Of a stretch of DNA of 64,000 bases, positions 39,371 through 49,800 are shown piece after piece; the first letter of the stretch is position 1; every line of letters starts with the position of its first letter. Source of the DNA: Closterium sp. NIES-65 (lineage: Eukaryota; Streptophyta; Zygnematophyceae; Desmidiales; Closteriaceae); NCBI GenBank assembly GCA_948144175.1, contig CANXME010000106.1, forward strand, positions 1,612,001-1,676,000, written 5' to 3'. The position numbers and the translations under genes were made by a program. The notes under the pieces were generated by a model, which was not told where the DNA came from, searched no databases, and was given only the letters and a program-made list of their open reading frames with translations.

Positions 39371-42214
39371 TTAGTTGAAGGACATGCCACACAAGGTGGC
39401 GCAGGTCCAATGCTGATGCTCTGCAAGCCGCTTCGTAAAAAAATCTGCAGGTTGCTTGGTAGTGTTGATGTAGTGCAAGGAGACCGTGCCCTTCTTCACC
39501 TCCTTCCTCACCCAATGCCATTTGATATGCATGTGCTTGTTCAGCCCATGGAGCACAGCATTGCGAGCCATTGCAATTGCTCCTTGGCTGTCACAAAACA
39601 CAGGTGTAGGACCCTCTTGCTCCTGCCCCAACTCCTCAAGCAACCTCCTCATCCAAACCACCTCCTTCACCCCATGAAACAACGCCATGTACTCGCTCTC
39701 CGTTGATGAGTGAGCTATCTCCCCTTGCTTCTTAGACTTCCAGCTCACTGGAATCCCTCCAACACAGTATACATAGCCACCATGGGATGTTGCATCACTG
39801 ATGTCACTTGCCCATGTAGCGTCGGTGAAGCACGAGAGGTACAAGTGTCCACGCCTTGCAGGTGCACCGGTCTTCGTGCTCACCTCCTCCACTCCCTTTT
39901 GCTTCAGCTGCCCATGCACTGAATATTGCAGCCCCACCCTTGAGGTTGCCATGCAGTACCTCAACAGCCTCTCTGCTGCATCAAGGTGCTCTTGAAGGGG
40001 CCTAGACACCACACTAGCCAGCTGCGAAACCGCGAATGAAATATCGGGGCGAGTGTTGACCGAAGCATACATCAAGCTCCCCACCATTGACTGGAACCGA
40101 CGCTGCAACTCAGGCTCCAACACCTCACCCTCCTCTTCATCAAGGTGTAGCTGAAACCCTGAGGGTAGAGGAGTCTTCACACTCCTCCCTTCCTCCAGCC
40201 CATACCTCTCCCCCTTGGCTGCAAGGTACTTGTGTTGGTGAAGCCTCAACCATCCCTTCACCTCGTCCCTCTCCACGTGAAGACCAAGGTAATACCCCAC
40301 CGGTCCAAGGGCCTTGCATTGAAAGGTCTCCTTCAGCTTCCCTTGCACCTCCTTGATCCTCTTTAGAGATGGAGAGAAGAGGAGAATGTCATCGACATAG
40401 ACAAGGAGAAACACCTTCTCCTCCTCCCCCTCAGTCATGAAGAGAATCTCGTCGCACCCGCTGACTTTGAAGCCAAGAGCCTCCAATGCCTCCATCAGCC
40501 TTGCATACCAGCACCTTGGAGCTTGTTTGAGGCCATAGAGGGCCTTGTTGAGCCTGCAAACACGTCCGCTCCCATCGTCATACCCCTCTGGCTGCTTCAT
40601 GTAGATCTCCTCATCTACCACGCCACAGAGGAAAGCCGTCTTCACATCCATTTGCTCCACCTTCCAACCACAAACAGCAGCTGCTGCTAGCAACACCCGG
40701 AGCGTAGGAGCCTTGGCAACAGGACCTGCTTGAAGTCAACCCCCTCCCTCTGCTGGAAGCCCTTGATCACAAGTCTTGTTTTGCGCCTCTCCAACTTCCC
40801 CTCCGCATCGGTCTTCACACGTAATATCCACGTGCAATCCAATGCCTTTCTTCCAGGGGGCAGATCAGTGAGGGTCCATGTTCCATTCTCCATGAGGCTC
40901 TGAAACTCATCCTCCCTTGAAGCCAACCAAGCCTCTCGATCATCTCCAGCAAGTGCTTCCTCCATTGAAGCCGGTTCATGAGGTAAGTTGACACCGAAGC
41001 AACAAATCTGCTCCATCTCTCCCTTGGCTCCCTTCTCCTCATCATCTTCCCCCCCCCTGGACCAGCAATGCCTTAGGACCCCCAAGCCTTTCATACTTGA
41101 GGAAATCCCTTGGGTGAGCAGCTCTCTTGGGCCTCTCCTTGGCTGCACCCTCCTTAACTCCACCGCGGACAGCACCACGCTTCCCTTGGGTTGTCCGCCT
41201 TGATGGAAGTGAAGGGGATGATGTTGGCTGCTGCACCTCCTCCCTGGCATCACATCTCTCAGCTACAGGGGCCTCTTCTTGCTGCAACACTCCTTCCACC
41301 TCTGTTGCCTCGCCTTCAGCACCTCCCAAGTCATGTGACACCTCCGTTACCTCTGAAGATGAAGACAACTCGATGGGAATGAGGAGTGGGTCGTTCGTTC
41401 CCACCTCTATTCCGAGCGGAATGGTGACCTTGCTCCTCCCTCGCTCCAACCACTCCTTGAACATGAGCCCCTCCATGAACTTGGCATCTCTGGTGGTGAA
41501 GATGGTGTTGGATTTTGGGTCCCACATGAGCCACCCCTTGCTCCCTTGTGCAAGTCCCAAATGAACAGCCCACACCACCGCCGCTTGAAGCTTGTCACGC
41601 TTCTCCTTAGGGACGTGCACGAGTCCCATGCACCCGAAGACTCGAAGCATATCCACCAGGGGCTTCTTGCCTCTCCACTTCTCCATAGGGACCCAATGCT
41701 GCCCTCCCACATGAGTCAATACTCGGTTCTTGATGACGGTGGCATGGCGAATAGCGAGGGGCCAGAATCGTAAGGGGAGACCCGAGTCTACCAACATCGT
41801 TCTCCCACCCTCCATGATGGTCCGGTTCGCTCTCTCTACCACGCCATTGGATTGAGGAGTGTAGGCCGTGGTGAGCTGCTGCTTGATGCCGTGCCGCTTC
41901 AGCCAGCTCCAGAACTCCGCTCCCAAGAACTCCCCACCACGGTCGCTACGAATCGCCTTCACCCGCTTGCCGCTCTCTCGCTCCACCAAGGGCAGCCACT
42001 CTTCAATGATGATCCTTGCAGCATCACTTTTCTTTGCAAGTGGAAAGGACCAGGTGAGCCTTGTGTTGTCATCCACCATGGTCATGGAATACAGGGCCCC
42101 ACCATCTCCCTTCACCTTCATGGGTCCCACGAGATCCACATGCACGAGCTCCACCGGGTCACTCGACTTCCCCTCCACCGAATGGAAGGGAAACCGTGAA
42201 AACTTGCTGGTCAA
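39371..42214 (-). pseudogene. Copia pol of G: integrase, RT, RNase H
   Basis: Integrase (42,214 downward) has D27, D91 and E127 (VHVDLVGP, RSDRGGEF, SNGVVERAN) with D-35-E spacing. RT has the lead-in WTLTDLPPGRKALDCTWI, MDVKTAFLCG and YVDD near 40,325-40,336. RNase H shows CFTDATWA, STESEYMAL and FCDSQGA, ending at TAA 39371. Three lesions: TGA at 42215-42217, where a zinc-finger cysteine is expected (CET*LTSK), a frameshift near the C-run at 41,049, and one near 40,725 (KQV then PVAKAPTL). Repair of three sites would restore the frame, so it is a recent casualty. Confidence 0.93.
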
Positions 42215-43972
42215 TCAAGTCTCACAAGATCCCACCTCCTTGGGCTCCCCCTTTATCATCAGCCCCTTGACTCTTTCCTCCTTGAACAACTGCTGCAACT
42301 GAGGTAGCGCCACGTGGCCAAAGCGACGGTGTGCGGTGAGCCAATCCGTCTCACCCGTGCTAGGAGTTACACTTGGTAACTCAGCCCCTCCATGCCCAAG
42401 GAGCCCACCATCACTATCATCACCACCTCCTCCATTGTCCACGCGGTTAACACGCCCTCCTCTCACACCTCCAGCAGCCAAGCGCGGAGCCGCCTCCTTC
42501 CATGGCAGCACCGGTATCTCCCACATGGACCAGTGCATGTCCTTGCCGCCTCGGAGGTCCCACAATACGCGCCCATCCAGAGTTGCCTTGAAAACCTTTG
42601 TGCCCAACATCTCCATCTTCATCCTTGCCTCACTTAGGGCCTTGGTAGAGAAGAGGTTGGCACACAATCCAGGAACAAGGAGAACACGCTTCAGCCCCAC
42701 AAGCCTCCCATCCGCACCCATGAACATGGCTCTCCCCTCGCCACGCACGGGTACAACTTGGCCGGTGGCTGAAACGACAGTGGCTGCTTTTGATGGCCTA
42801 ACTTCATCCAGAAGATCCTCTTGGTTGGTCATGGTCATGAAGGCTCCCGTGTCGATGACCCAATGGGAGGAGCGGTGAAGAGCAATCTTGCTGGCCGGCA
42901 CAACCATGTCCTCGGAGCACGCCTCTCCTAGATGGTAGAACATGCCGCCGTATCCGCCAGCACCTCCATCGCCCTCCTCACTACCCCCGCCTTCTCCCAT
43001 AGCTCCATGAACACCCTTGGAGCCCTCAATTGATGGCTGACCAGGCCTCCAACCGTCAGGTAGCTTGCGGCACTTGAACCATGGGTGCCCTTCCACATGG
43101 CAATACCAACACTTGCCGCCACACCGCTTGCCTCCCTTGTTGCCACGCTTCCCTCCCGAATGCTGCTCCCCTCCAGAGCCTTCCTTGGCCTTGCCTTTCT
43201 TGCTGCCACGCCCCTTGAAGCCCTTCATGCCGTAGGCTGAACCTCCACCTTCACCGGCAGCGGCGGTCAGCTCCTTCCTCGGAAACTCCTCTTGAAGAAC
43301 TTGCGCGCGAATCCACTCAAGGGACCACGAGTCCTTCATGCCATTAAGGTTGACCACCGAGGGCCCCCACGACTCCAGCAGCAGAGAGAGAGCCTTGTAG
43401 CACTTAATTTTTTCAGGGTAGTCCACACCAGCAGCAGAGAGCTTCACATAGAGGTCCCTGAGTTGATCGAACGCTCCTTGTACGGCATCACCCTCGTTGA
43501 TCTTCACCGCATGGAGTTGTCGCTCGAGCACCACCACCATAGCTTCGCTGCTGGGGGCATGGACATCCTTCAATATCTTCCATGCCTTGGGACCACACTC
43601 AACTTCCTTGATGAGATGCTTGATGTGGTGCAGCTGGTTGGATGAGAGGCATTGAGAGAGAAGGAAGAATCCATCCTTGGACCGGCGATCCCATTCTTTG
43701 GTCGCTCCTTCGCTCGCAGGCCTCTTCAATTCTCCATCCATCACTTCAAGCAGCCCATAATGGTTGAAGAGGAGCTCCATCCTGAAGCTCCATGATGCCC
43801 AACCCTCCACAAAGAACTTCTCAAGGTTGAATGCCTTCACATCATCCTTAGCTGATGTTGAAACAGAAGCCATTGGTGCAGATCCGCCTGCAACACCTCT
43901 TCCCACTTCCCCAGCGCCTCTCACGCCACCACTGCCACTGGGACCAGCTGGAGCAGAACCTTCAGCCTCCAT
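42215..43972 (-). CDS. Copia gag, protease and pre-integrase region of G
   Basis: I chose the ATG at 43972 (MEAEGSAPAGPSG). An in-frame upstream Met at 44023 lies in the LTR/primer region. Gag includes FNLEKFFVEGWASW and a canonical zinc knuckle CWYCHVEGHPWFKC (C-X2-C-X4-H-X4-C) near 43,065-43,106. The aspartic protease motif is VIDTGAFMT near 42,850. The pre-integrase HRRFGH lies near 42,320. The frame stops at TGA 42215-42217, inside the zinc region shared with integrase, so this is the first part of a broken polyprotein. Confidence 0.85.
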   Translation of the reverse strand: MEAEGSAPAGPSGSGGVRGAGEVGRGVAGGSAPMASVSTSAKDDVKAFNLEKFFVEGWASWSFRMELLFNHYGLLEVMDGELKRPASEGATKEWDRRSKDGFFLLSQCLSSNQLHHIKHLIKEVECGPKAWKILKDVHAPSSEAMVVVLERQLHAVKINEGDAVQGAFDQLRDLYVKLSAAGVDYPEKIKCYKALSLLLESWGPSVVNLNGMKDSWSLEWIRAQVLQEEFPRKELTAAAGEGGGSAYGMKGFKGRGSKKGKAKEGSGGEQHSGGKRGNKGGKRCGGKCWYCHVEGHPWFKCRKLPDGWRPGQPSIEGSKGVHGAMGEGGGSEEGDGGAGGYGGMFYHLGEACSEDMVVPASKIALHRSSHWVIDTGAFMTMTNQEDLLDEVRPSKAATVVSATGQVVPVRGEGRAMFMGADGRLVGLKRVLLVPGLCANLFSTKALSEARMKMEMLGTKVFKATLDGRVLWDLRGGKDMHWSMWEIPVLPWKEAAPRLAAGGVRGGRVNRVDNGGGGDDSDGGLLGHGGAELPSVTPSTGETDWLTAHRRFGHVALPQLQQLFKEERVKGLMIKGEPKEVGSCET

Positions 43973-43997
43973 ATTCACCCACGAACAGAGTAGAACA

Positions 43998-44009
43998 GCT
44001 CTGATACCA
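43998..44009 (-). other. Primer-binding site of G
   Basis: TGGTATCAGAGC on the minus strand, after a two-base spacer from the LTR. It is the full initiator-methionine tRNA site. Confidence 0.92.
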
Positions 44010-44011
44010 CT

Positions 44012-45030
44012 TGTTATAGTCAAGAGTCCACTTAGAGGTCGCGGATGCCCATGAAACCCCCTAAGCAGAATCTGACGTCTTCAAACCGCCTCTGTTCAAA
44101 ACGCCGTCACGATCAACTCCAAAAACATACGAGGCTGAAACTAAAACAGTGGTTAGCTTTAGATGTCTGCTTTCCAACGGTATATTATTTGCTATTATCA
44201 GAGGTGTGTGCACTACGCAGTGAACGAAAGCGTAAGCTCGGCTGAAAAACGTGTAGTCTCATTGATGCAAGGAAGAGGTGAGTACAACATTGCCTAGGGG
44301 ACTCATAAGGGGTTGGGTCATCCTGGGAACTCAGAGAAGTTTGAGTCCTAGGGTAGAAAGGCTAGAGAAGGATGGGAAACGTCCTAGCTAGGTCAGCAAA
44401 GCCAACCACACATGGATGTTCAGAGCTGTACTCAAGGCAACCAATTGTGAGTTAAGCCAACCATGAGTCAGCTTGTCTTCCCACTTCCACCCTCTTGCAA
44501 GCTGGTTCCAGGAAGACCACACTTCTCAAAAGGAGGGCTGTAGAGTCCCACTTGACCACCTGTAATTCTTGTCTCATTCTCTGTCCCTGCACCATTGGCA
44601 TGACAACAATGAAAGGGTGGCAAGGGAAATGCTGCCAACAGTGCACCATGACTACGGAACAGTGCATTTCGGCAGCTGTCACGCAAAGCTCACATGTTGG
44701 ATCGTTCTGAAACATGGTGAACACATGCACAGCGGGGCAAAGAACTGCCAGACCGAAGTTCAGACCAATCAGAGCTTGGTAGACGAGTCAGCAGCCGAAA
44801 TGGTGAACTCGGGTGTTACCAAAAAGGAGTAACACACACTTCCGGGATGCCATAAGTCTTGAAAGATAAAATGTTGTCACGCCTTGGTAACAGCTTCAAA
44901 AACTCTGAAACTTTGAGGGTTTGAAGAACACATGTTGAAAAAACTCCCCACAAAATTCCACAAGCTGAGCAGGCTTGTAGGCCGAATGGGAGTTGCGATG
45001 ACCGTGCCACTGTAATGTGTTGGCACAACA
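44012..45030 (-). repeat. 5' LTR of G
   Basis: 1,019 bp, followed by TSD GTAAT. Short open frames within it repeat in the other LTR and are not genes. Confidence 0.95.
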
Positions 45031-45427
45031 GTAATGAGGTCAGCTACAGTGGGAAAGGCAGCAAGGTCAGGGAAGAGGTACGGTAGCATGAGGTGGCTCA
45101 GTGCAGCAGTGGCAGGGGAAGAGTAGCGTGCAACTACAGCGTTGTAGAAGGTGTGAGCACTCTTGTATGGCTAAAGTGTGCACGCTCAGTGGTCGGTAAG
45201 TGGCGGCGTACAGCAAGGCGAGCAGCAGCATTGCGCGTGGCCCATTGTGAGCAAACAGTGGCGTCAGCATCAGCAGCAGAGACAGGAGAGGCACCAGAAG
45301 TGAGGTCAAACAGAGAGAGGCCGTTTGCCCTATTGCACTGTAGGAAAAGCTACAGATCATCTACCCAGACCTCAAAGTCAACTGCCCGACCCTCAGCGTC
45401 AAAGATGAGAACGCTAGGGGAGGCCAT
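45031..45427 (-). pseudogene. Copia gag N-terminus of copy F, upstream of G
   Basis: Starts MASPSVLIFDAEG at 45427. TAG replaces CAG in DLQLFLQC (about 45,351-45,353). A small deletion near 45,168 (HFSQYKS) shifts the frame. It continues at 38,290 across G. Confidence 0.85.
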
Positions 45428-45489
45428 AACAGCAGTAGACAGGCAGTGAGTACAGTGGGGCAGGGCAGTGCAGTGCCAGAGACTCTGCT

Positions 45490-46300
45490 CTTACCAGGCA
45501 AGTGGGGCGGTCGGGCGGCTCGGCGGCTCGACGGTCGGGCGGCTCGGCTGCTCGGCGGTCGGGCGGCTCGGCTGCGGTGCGGCTCGGCTGCTTGGTGGCT
45601 CGGCGGCTCGGCTGCTGGGCGGCTCGCCGGTCGGGCGGCTCGGCTGCTGGGCGGCTCAGCGGTCGGGCGGCTCGGCCGCTGGGCGGCGCGGCGGTTGGGC
45701 GGCTTGGGTGCTCGGTGGTTCGGGTGCTCGGCGGCTCGGGCGCTGGACGGCTGAGCGGCGACGAGGCCGTGGAAGGGCGGCGACCGGCTGCTGAAAGGGC
45801 GGCAACAAGCCGCTGAAAGGGCGGCGACGGGCCGAGGGAAGGGCGGCGACGGGCCGCTGAAAGGGCGGCGACGGGGCCGCTGAAAGGGCGGCGGTGGGGC
45901 CGCTAAAAGGGTGGGCGACGGGCCGCTGGTAGGGCGGCGACGGGCCGCTGAAAGGGCGGCGACGGGGCCCGCTAAAAGGACGGGCGGCGATGGCGCCGCT
46001 GAAAGGGCGGCGGTGGCGCCGCTGAAAGGGCGGGCGACGGGGCCGCTGTAAGGGCGGGCATCGAGGCCGCGAAAGGGGGGCGACCAGGCCGAAGGGAAGG
46101 GCGGCGACGAGGCCGCGTAAGGGGCGGCGCGACGGGGCCGCACGGGCGGCGCGACGGGGCCGCAAGGGCGGCGTGACGGGGCCGCGTAAGGGCGGCGTGA
46201 CGGGGCCGCAACGGCGGCACGACGGGGCCACAAGGGCGGCGCAACCGGGCCGCAAGGGCGGCACGACGGGGCCAAAAGGGAGGCGCGACGGATCCGTTAG
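45490..46300 (-). repeat. Leader minisatellites of copy F
   Basis: A unit near GGGCGGCTCGGCTGCTGG is repeated at 45,500-45,740. A unit near CGGGCCGCTGAAAGGGCGG is repeated at 45,770-46,050, then units near GGCGCGACGGGGCCGCAAG to 46,300. The open frames here are compositional. Confidence 0.85.
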
Positions 46301-46420
46301 GGGCCGCTAGAGAGAAGACGACTCGGGGCGCGACTGAGACAGGGGCCAAGCGTGCTCCGGGCAAGAAAAAGGGTGGTGGGCCCTAGGAACAGTTCCCACG
46401 AGGGAACCAGCTCTATACCA

Positions 46421-46555
46421 TGTGAAGAATGAAATGAGAGAAAATGATTGAACTATGAAAGAGTTGGGTACAAGTAATAACCCTAATTGGGTTGTACCCC
46501 TTATGGGCTACCCCACTACAGCCTACACAAATGTAGAAGCTATAATGTTCTGACA
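46421..46555 (-). repeat. 5' LTR of copy F, with primer site at 46409-46420
   Basis: 135 bp. The adjacent minus strand reads TGGTATAGAGCT, the same shortened site as in copy B. Confidence 0.92.
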
Positions 46556-46638
46556 AAGTACAAACTGTAGAAATGTGTTGTACCCCATATGTGCTACCCC
46601 ACTATAGCCTACACAGGCTAAGTCATATAAGTCTGACA
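46556..46638 (-). repeat. 3' LTR of copy H, inner part
   Basis: Completes the LTR begun at 33011. Sense start TGTCAGACTTATATG. A polypurine tract (TTATGGGGGTG) follows inside it. Confidence 0.85.
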
Positions 46639-46835
46639 CACCCCCATAAGCAAAGTGGGGGAAATCAAGGGGTCACAAGACCAGTCAAGCAAAGCAAAGC
46701 AAGCTCAGGGTGGATCACAACGTCACCACACATTCCGAGCACAAGTTCAAGGCCACAAGGCCAGTTCACATGCAAGATTATATATAAAGGTAAACAACCA
46801 CGTGCAGGTATAGAAAGATCACAGTACAAGCAATG

Positions 46836-49800
46836 TCAAGAAATGAGCAAGTAAGGCCAAGTAGGCACAAGACCTAGCATCGTACAGCAGCGCTGATGAT
46901 CACAAGGCGGAAGTGCCTTGGTAAAGATATTAGCAGTGTTGGCCTCAGAGGCCACGTAAGCAAGGCGCAGCTGACCACGCTGCTGCAGCTCACGAGCAAG
47001 GAAGTAGCGAAGAGCAATGTGCTTCGTTCTGTGCTCCAGTCTGTGCTCCCGACACAAGGCCAGCATGGCCTGGTTGTCTACGTACAGAACTGGAGGAAAA
47101 CGAGGCAGCTCTCCTAGGTCATTCAGCAGATAGATGAGCCAGCGTAGCTCCTGTGCAGCCATGGCCCTCGCGTAGATCTCAGCCTCACAATTGGAGCCAA
47201 GAACAGAAGACAAGCGAGTAGACCGCCACGAAACAGAGCCAGAGCCAACGCTGAAGGTGTAACCTTGTGAGGAGCGCTGCGTAGCCTGGTCCTCAGCCCA
47301 AGAAGCGTCTGCGTGACATGTGAGGACCACTCGACGTCGCCCTCCAAGCACTAGCCCCATGCCCGACGTACTGCACACGTAGCGCAACACCCTCTTCGCT
47401 GCAGCCATGTGCTCTAGTCGGTGTCTCCCAGGAGCAACATAGCGTGCCAAGATGCTAAGAGGTCAAGTCGAGTGCAGGTCATCAGGTACATGAGGCAGCC
47501 AGCAAGCTCTGGGTACGAGCCACTCGGCTCTACGGACTCATCCGAAGGCAGAGCTGAGAGCGAGTGGCGAGTAGATAGAAGAGTGGCCTGAGGCAAGGAG
47601 TACGTGAAGTCGAAGCGGTGGAGGACCTGCTGCACCATGTATGACTGAGTCAGGGTAATGGTGCCTGTGCTCTGGCCCGGGTGATCTGCAAGCCAAGGTA
47701 GCTGCGCAGTTCACCTAGGTCTGTGCACGTGTGTCTCTTCTGCGGCTCGGACTTTACGTGGGCGAGTAGAGCAGTGTCAGCAGTGGCAAAGACCAAGTCG
47801 TCGACGTACACGAGGATGTAGAACGGCGGCAGAGAGGTGTCGGTGCGCAGAAGCAGCGACGGGTCGGCTGTAGAAGGAGCAAAGCCAAGAGCCGCAAGTG
47901 TAGTCCTCAGTGTGTCGTGCCACTCACGGGGCGCCTGGCGGAGACCGTAGACTGGCCGCCAGAGGCTCCACTGGGTACCAGGAGGAAACGACCCAGTGAA
48001 GTCAGGTGGGCGGCGCAGCCAGATCTCCTCGTGCAGGCTGCCCTGCAAGAAAGCTTTACTGAGTCAAGAGAGTGAAGCTCGTAGTCGCGCTGAGCGGCTA
48101 TGTGCAGCAACACCCAAAGAGTGGTCATCTTCGGGGTGGGAGAGAAGGTCTAAAAGTAGTCAACTCCCTGCCGCTGACTGAAGCCTCGAGCCACGTAACG
48201 CGCCTTGAAGACAGGCGGAGAACCCGGCGGCCGCTTCACCCTGAAAATCCATATGCCACTGACGATGTTCGCCCCAGGTGGGGGAACCTCGTCGTAGTAG
48301 GTGCCAGTGGACTTCCAGGAAGCCATCTCTGCGTCCATGGTTGACTGCCACTGTGACGAGTAGGGACCCTCGATCGCCTCAGCGTACGATCAGCGAGTCG
48401 GGATGTCTGGTGCATCCAGGTCTCCCTCAGGGGCAATTAGTGTGGACACAAGATGAGGCAAAGCAGCAGCAAAACACTGGAACTCCTCGTGCCTGTCCTC
48501 AAGGACGTCCGTGCTAAGAGCACACTCACCCCCAACGGACGGAGGACAGACAGACTCAGCAACAAGACTAGCGGCGTAGTCTAGACAAGAGCGAGCAGCA
48601 AAGTTGACAATCTCAGCAACCAAGGCAGACGCAGAAGTGGACTCGAAGGAAGGGTCAGTCACAACGGTAGCCACGAGACGCGTGACAGTAGGACTGGCAG
48701 CACGAAGAGAGTCAGACTCCGGGTCAGCAAGAACAAGAAGAGAGGACTCTGGAGGAGACGGCAACTGGACATGCAGAGGAGCGGTGGAAGGACGCAGTGC
48801 CATCTGGTGTGTGCCTGGGACCGTAGGAGGACGCGGACGCGGAGCACGACTACTAGTTCGAGCACCACGAACAGGCGACGCAGGACGAGACGCAGGCTCA
48901 CGATGCTCAGCAAGACCTCCAGTAGGACCAGTATAGGGAGAAGGAGCAGGCAGGGGGGATGCGAGCTGTAACTATGACTGCGACTGGACACGCTGTGGAC
49001 ACTCTAAGGGAGGAGTAGGACCAGCAGAAGGCGGGAGACCAAGAACCAACTCAAGAAGCGGAACAAAGTACGGCCGCGGCCGCGCAGCGGCTTCAGAACC
49101 AGCAGGGACAGCACCAGTACCCTCAGCGGCAGCACAGGCGCCAGCAGCACCTCCAGCTCCAACAGCGCCAACTCCAGCACCGTCAAAAGCACCAGCACCA
49201 GCATCACCGCCAGCGCCAACACCCCCAGCAGCTCCAGCTGCTGCAGCTCCAGCAGCTCCAGCTCCAGCAGCACCAACTCCAGCAGGACCGCCAGCTCCAG
49301 TACCGCCAGCAGCTCCAGCACCAGGAGCACCTCCAAGCCCAGTAGCTCCAGTAACTTCAGTACCTCCAGTAGCACCAGCAGCACCCCCAGTCCCAACAGC
49401 TCCAGTTCCGTCAGTACGAGCACCTCCAGGACCACTCGCTCCAGTAAATCCATTGCTGACCCCAGAGTCAGCAGCAACAGTAGCACCTCGAGCTCCAGTA
49501 GCAAGGCTCCAGCGCCGGGCAAACCACTTGCGCTGCTCTTGTGGAGAGGGTAGCTCTCGCCTCGACGAAGCACCGGAAGGGCCCCCAAACCCAGCACCGC
49601 CAGAGGCCATACGAGCAGACCCTTCACCCCCAGGCTTCGCACCCCCAGGCTCAGCACCCCCAGCCTGCGTACCCCCAAGCTCCGCACCCCTAGGTTCAGC
49701 ACCCCCAGGCTCCGCACCCCCAGGCTCCGCAACCCCAGGCTCAGCACCCCCAGGCTATGCACCCCCAGACTCAGCACCCCCAGGCTCGGCACCCCTAGCA

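Larger units (their letters stand above)
38291..45035 (-). mobile_element. Copia element G (second family), complete with TSD GTAAT
   Basis: GTAAT at 38291-38295 and 45031-45035 flanks LTRs of 1,018 and 1,019 bp that differ at about 23 positions (2.3%). Gag, protease, integrase, RT and RNase H are present in copia order on the minus strand. Its proteins and LTRs are unrelated in detail to family 1. Only one stop and two frameshifts interrupt pol. Confidence 0.96.
33051..46560 (-). mobile_element. Copia family 1, copy F, carrying element G
   Basis: LTRs at 33056-33190 and 46421-46555 (135 bp each, 8 differences) enclose a degenerate copy. Flanks AAATA (33051-33055) and AAGTA (46556-46560) are a TSD with one substitution. 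The target is the 3' LTR of copy H. Element G interrupts gag at 38291. Part of gag upstream of the glycine tract is deleted near 38110. Confidence 0.92.
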
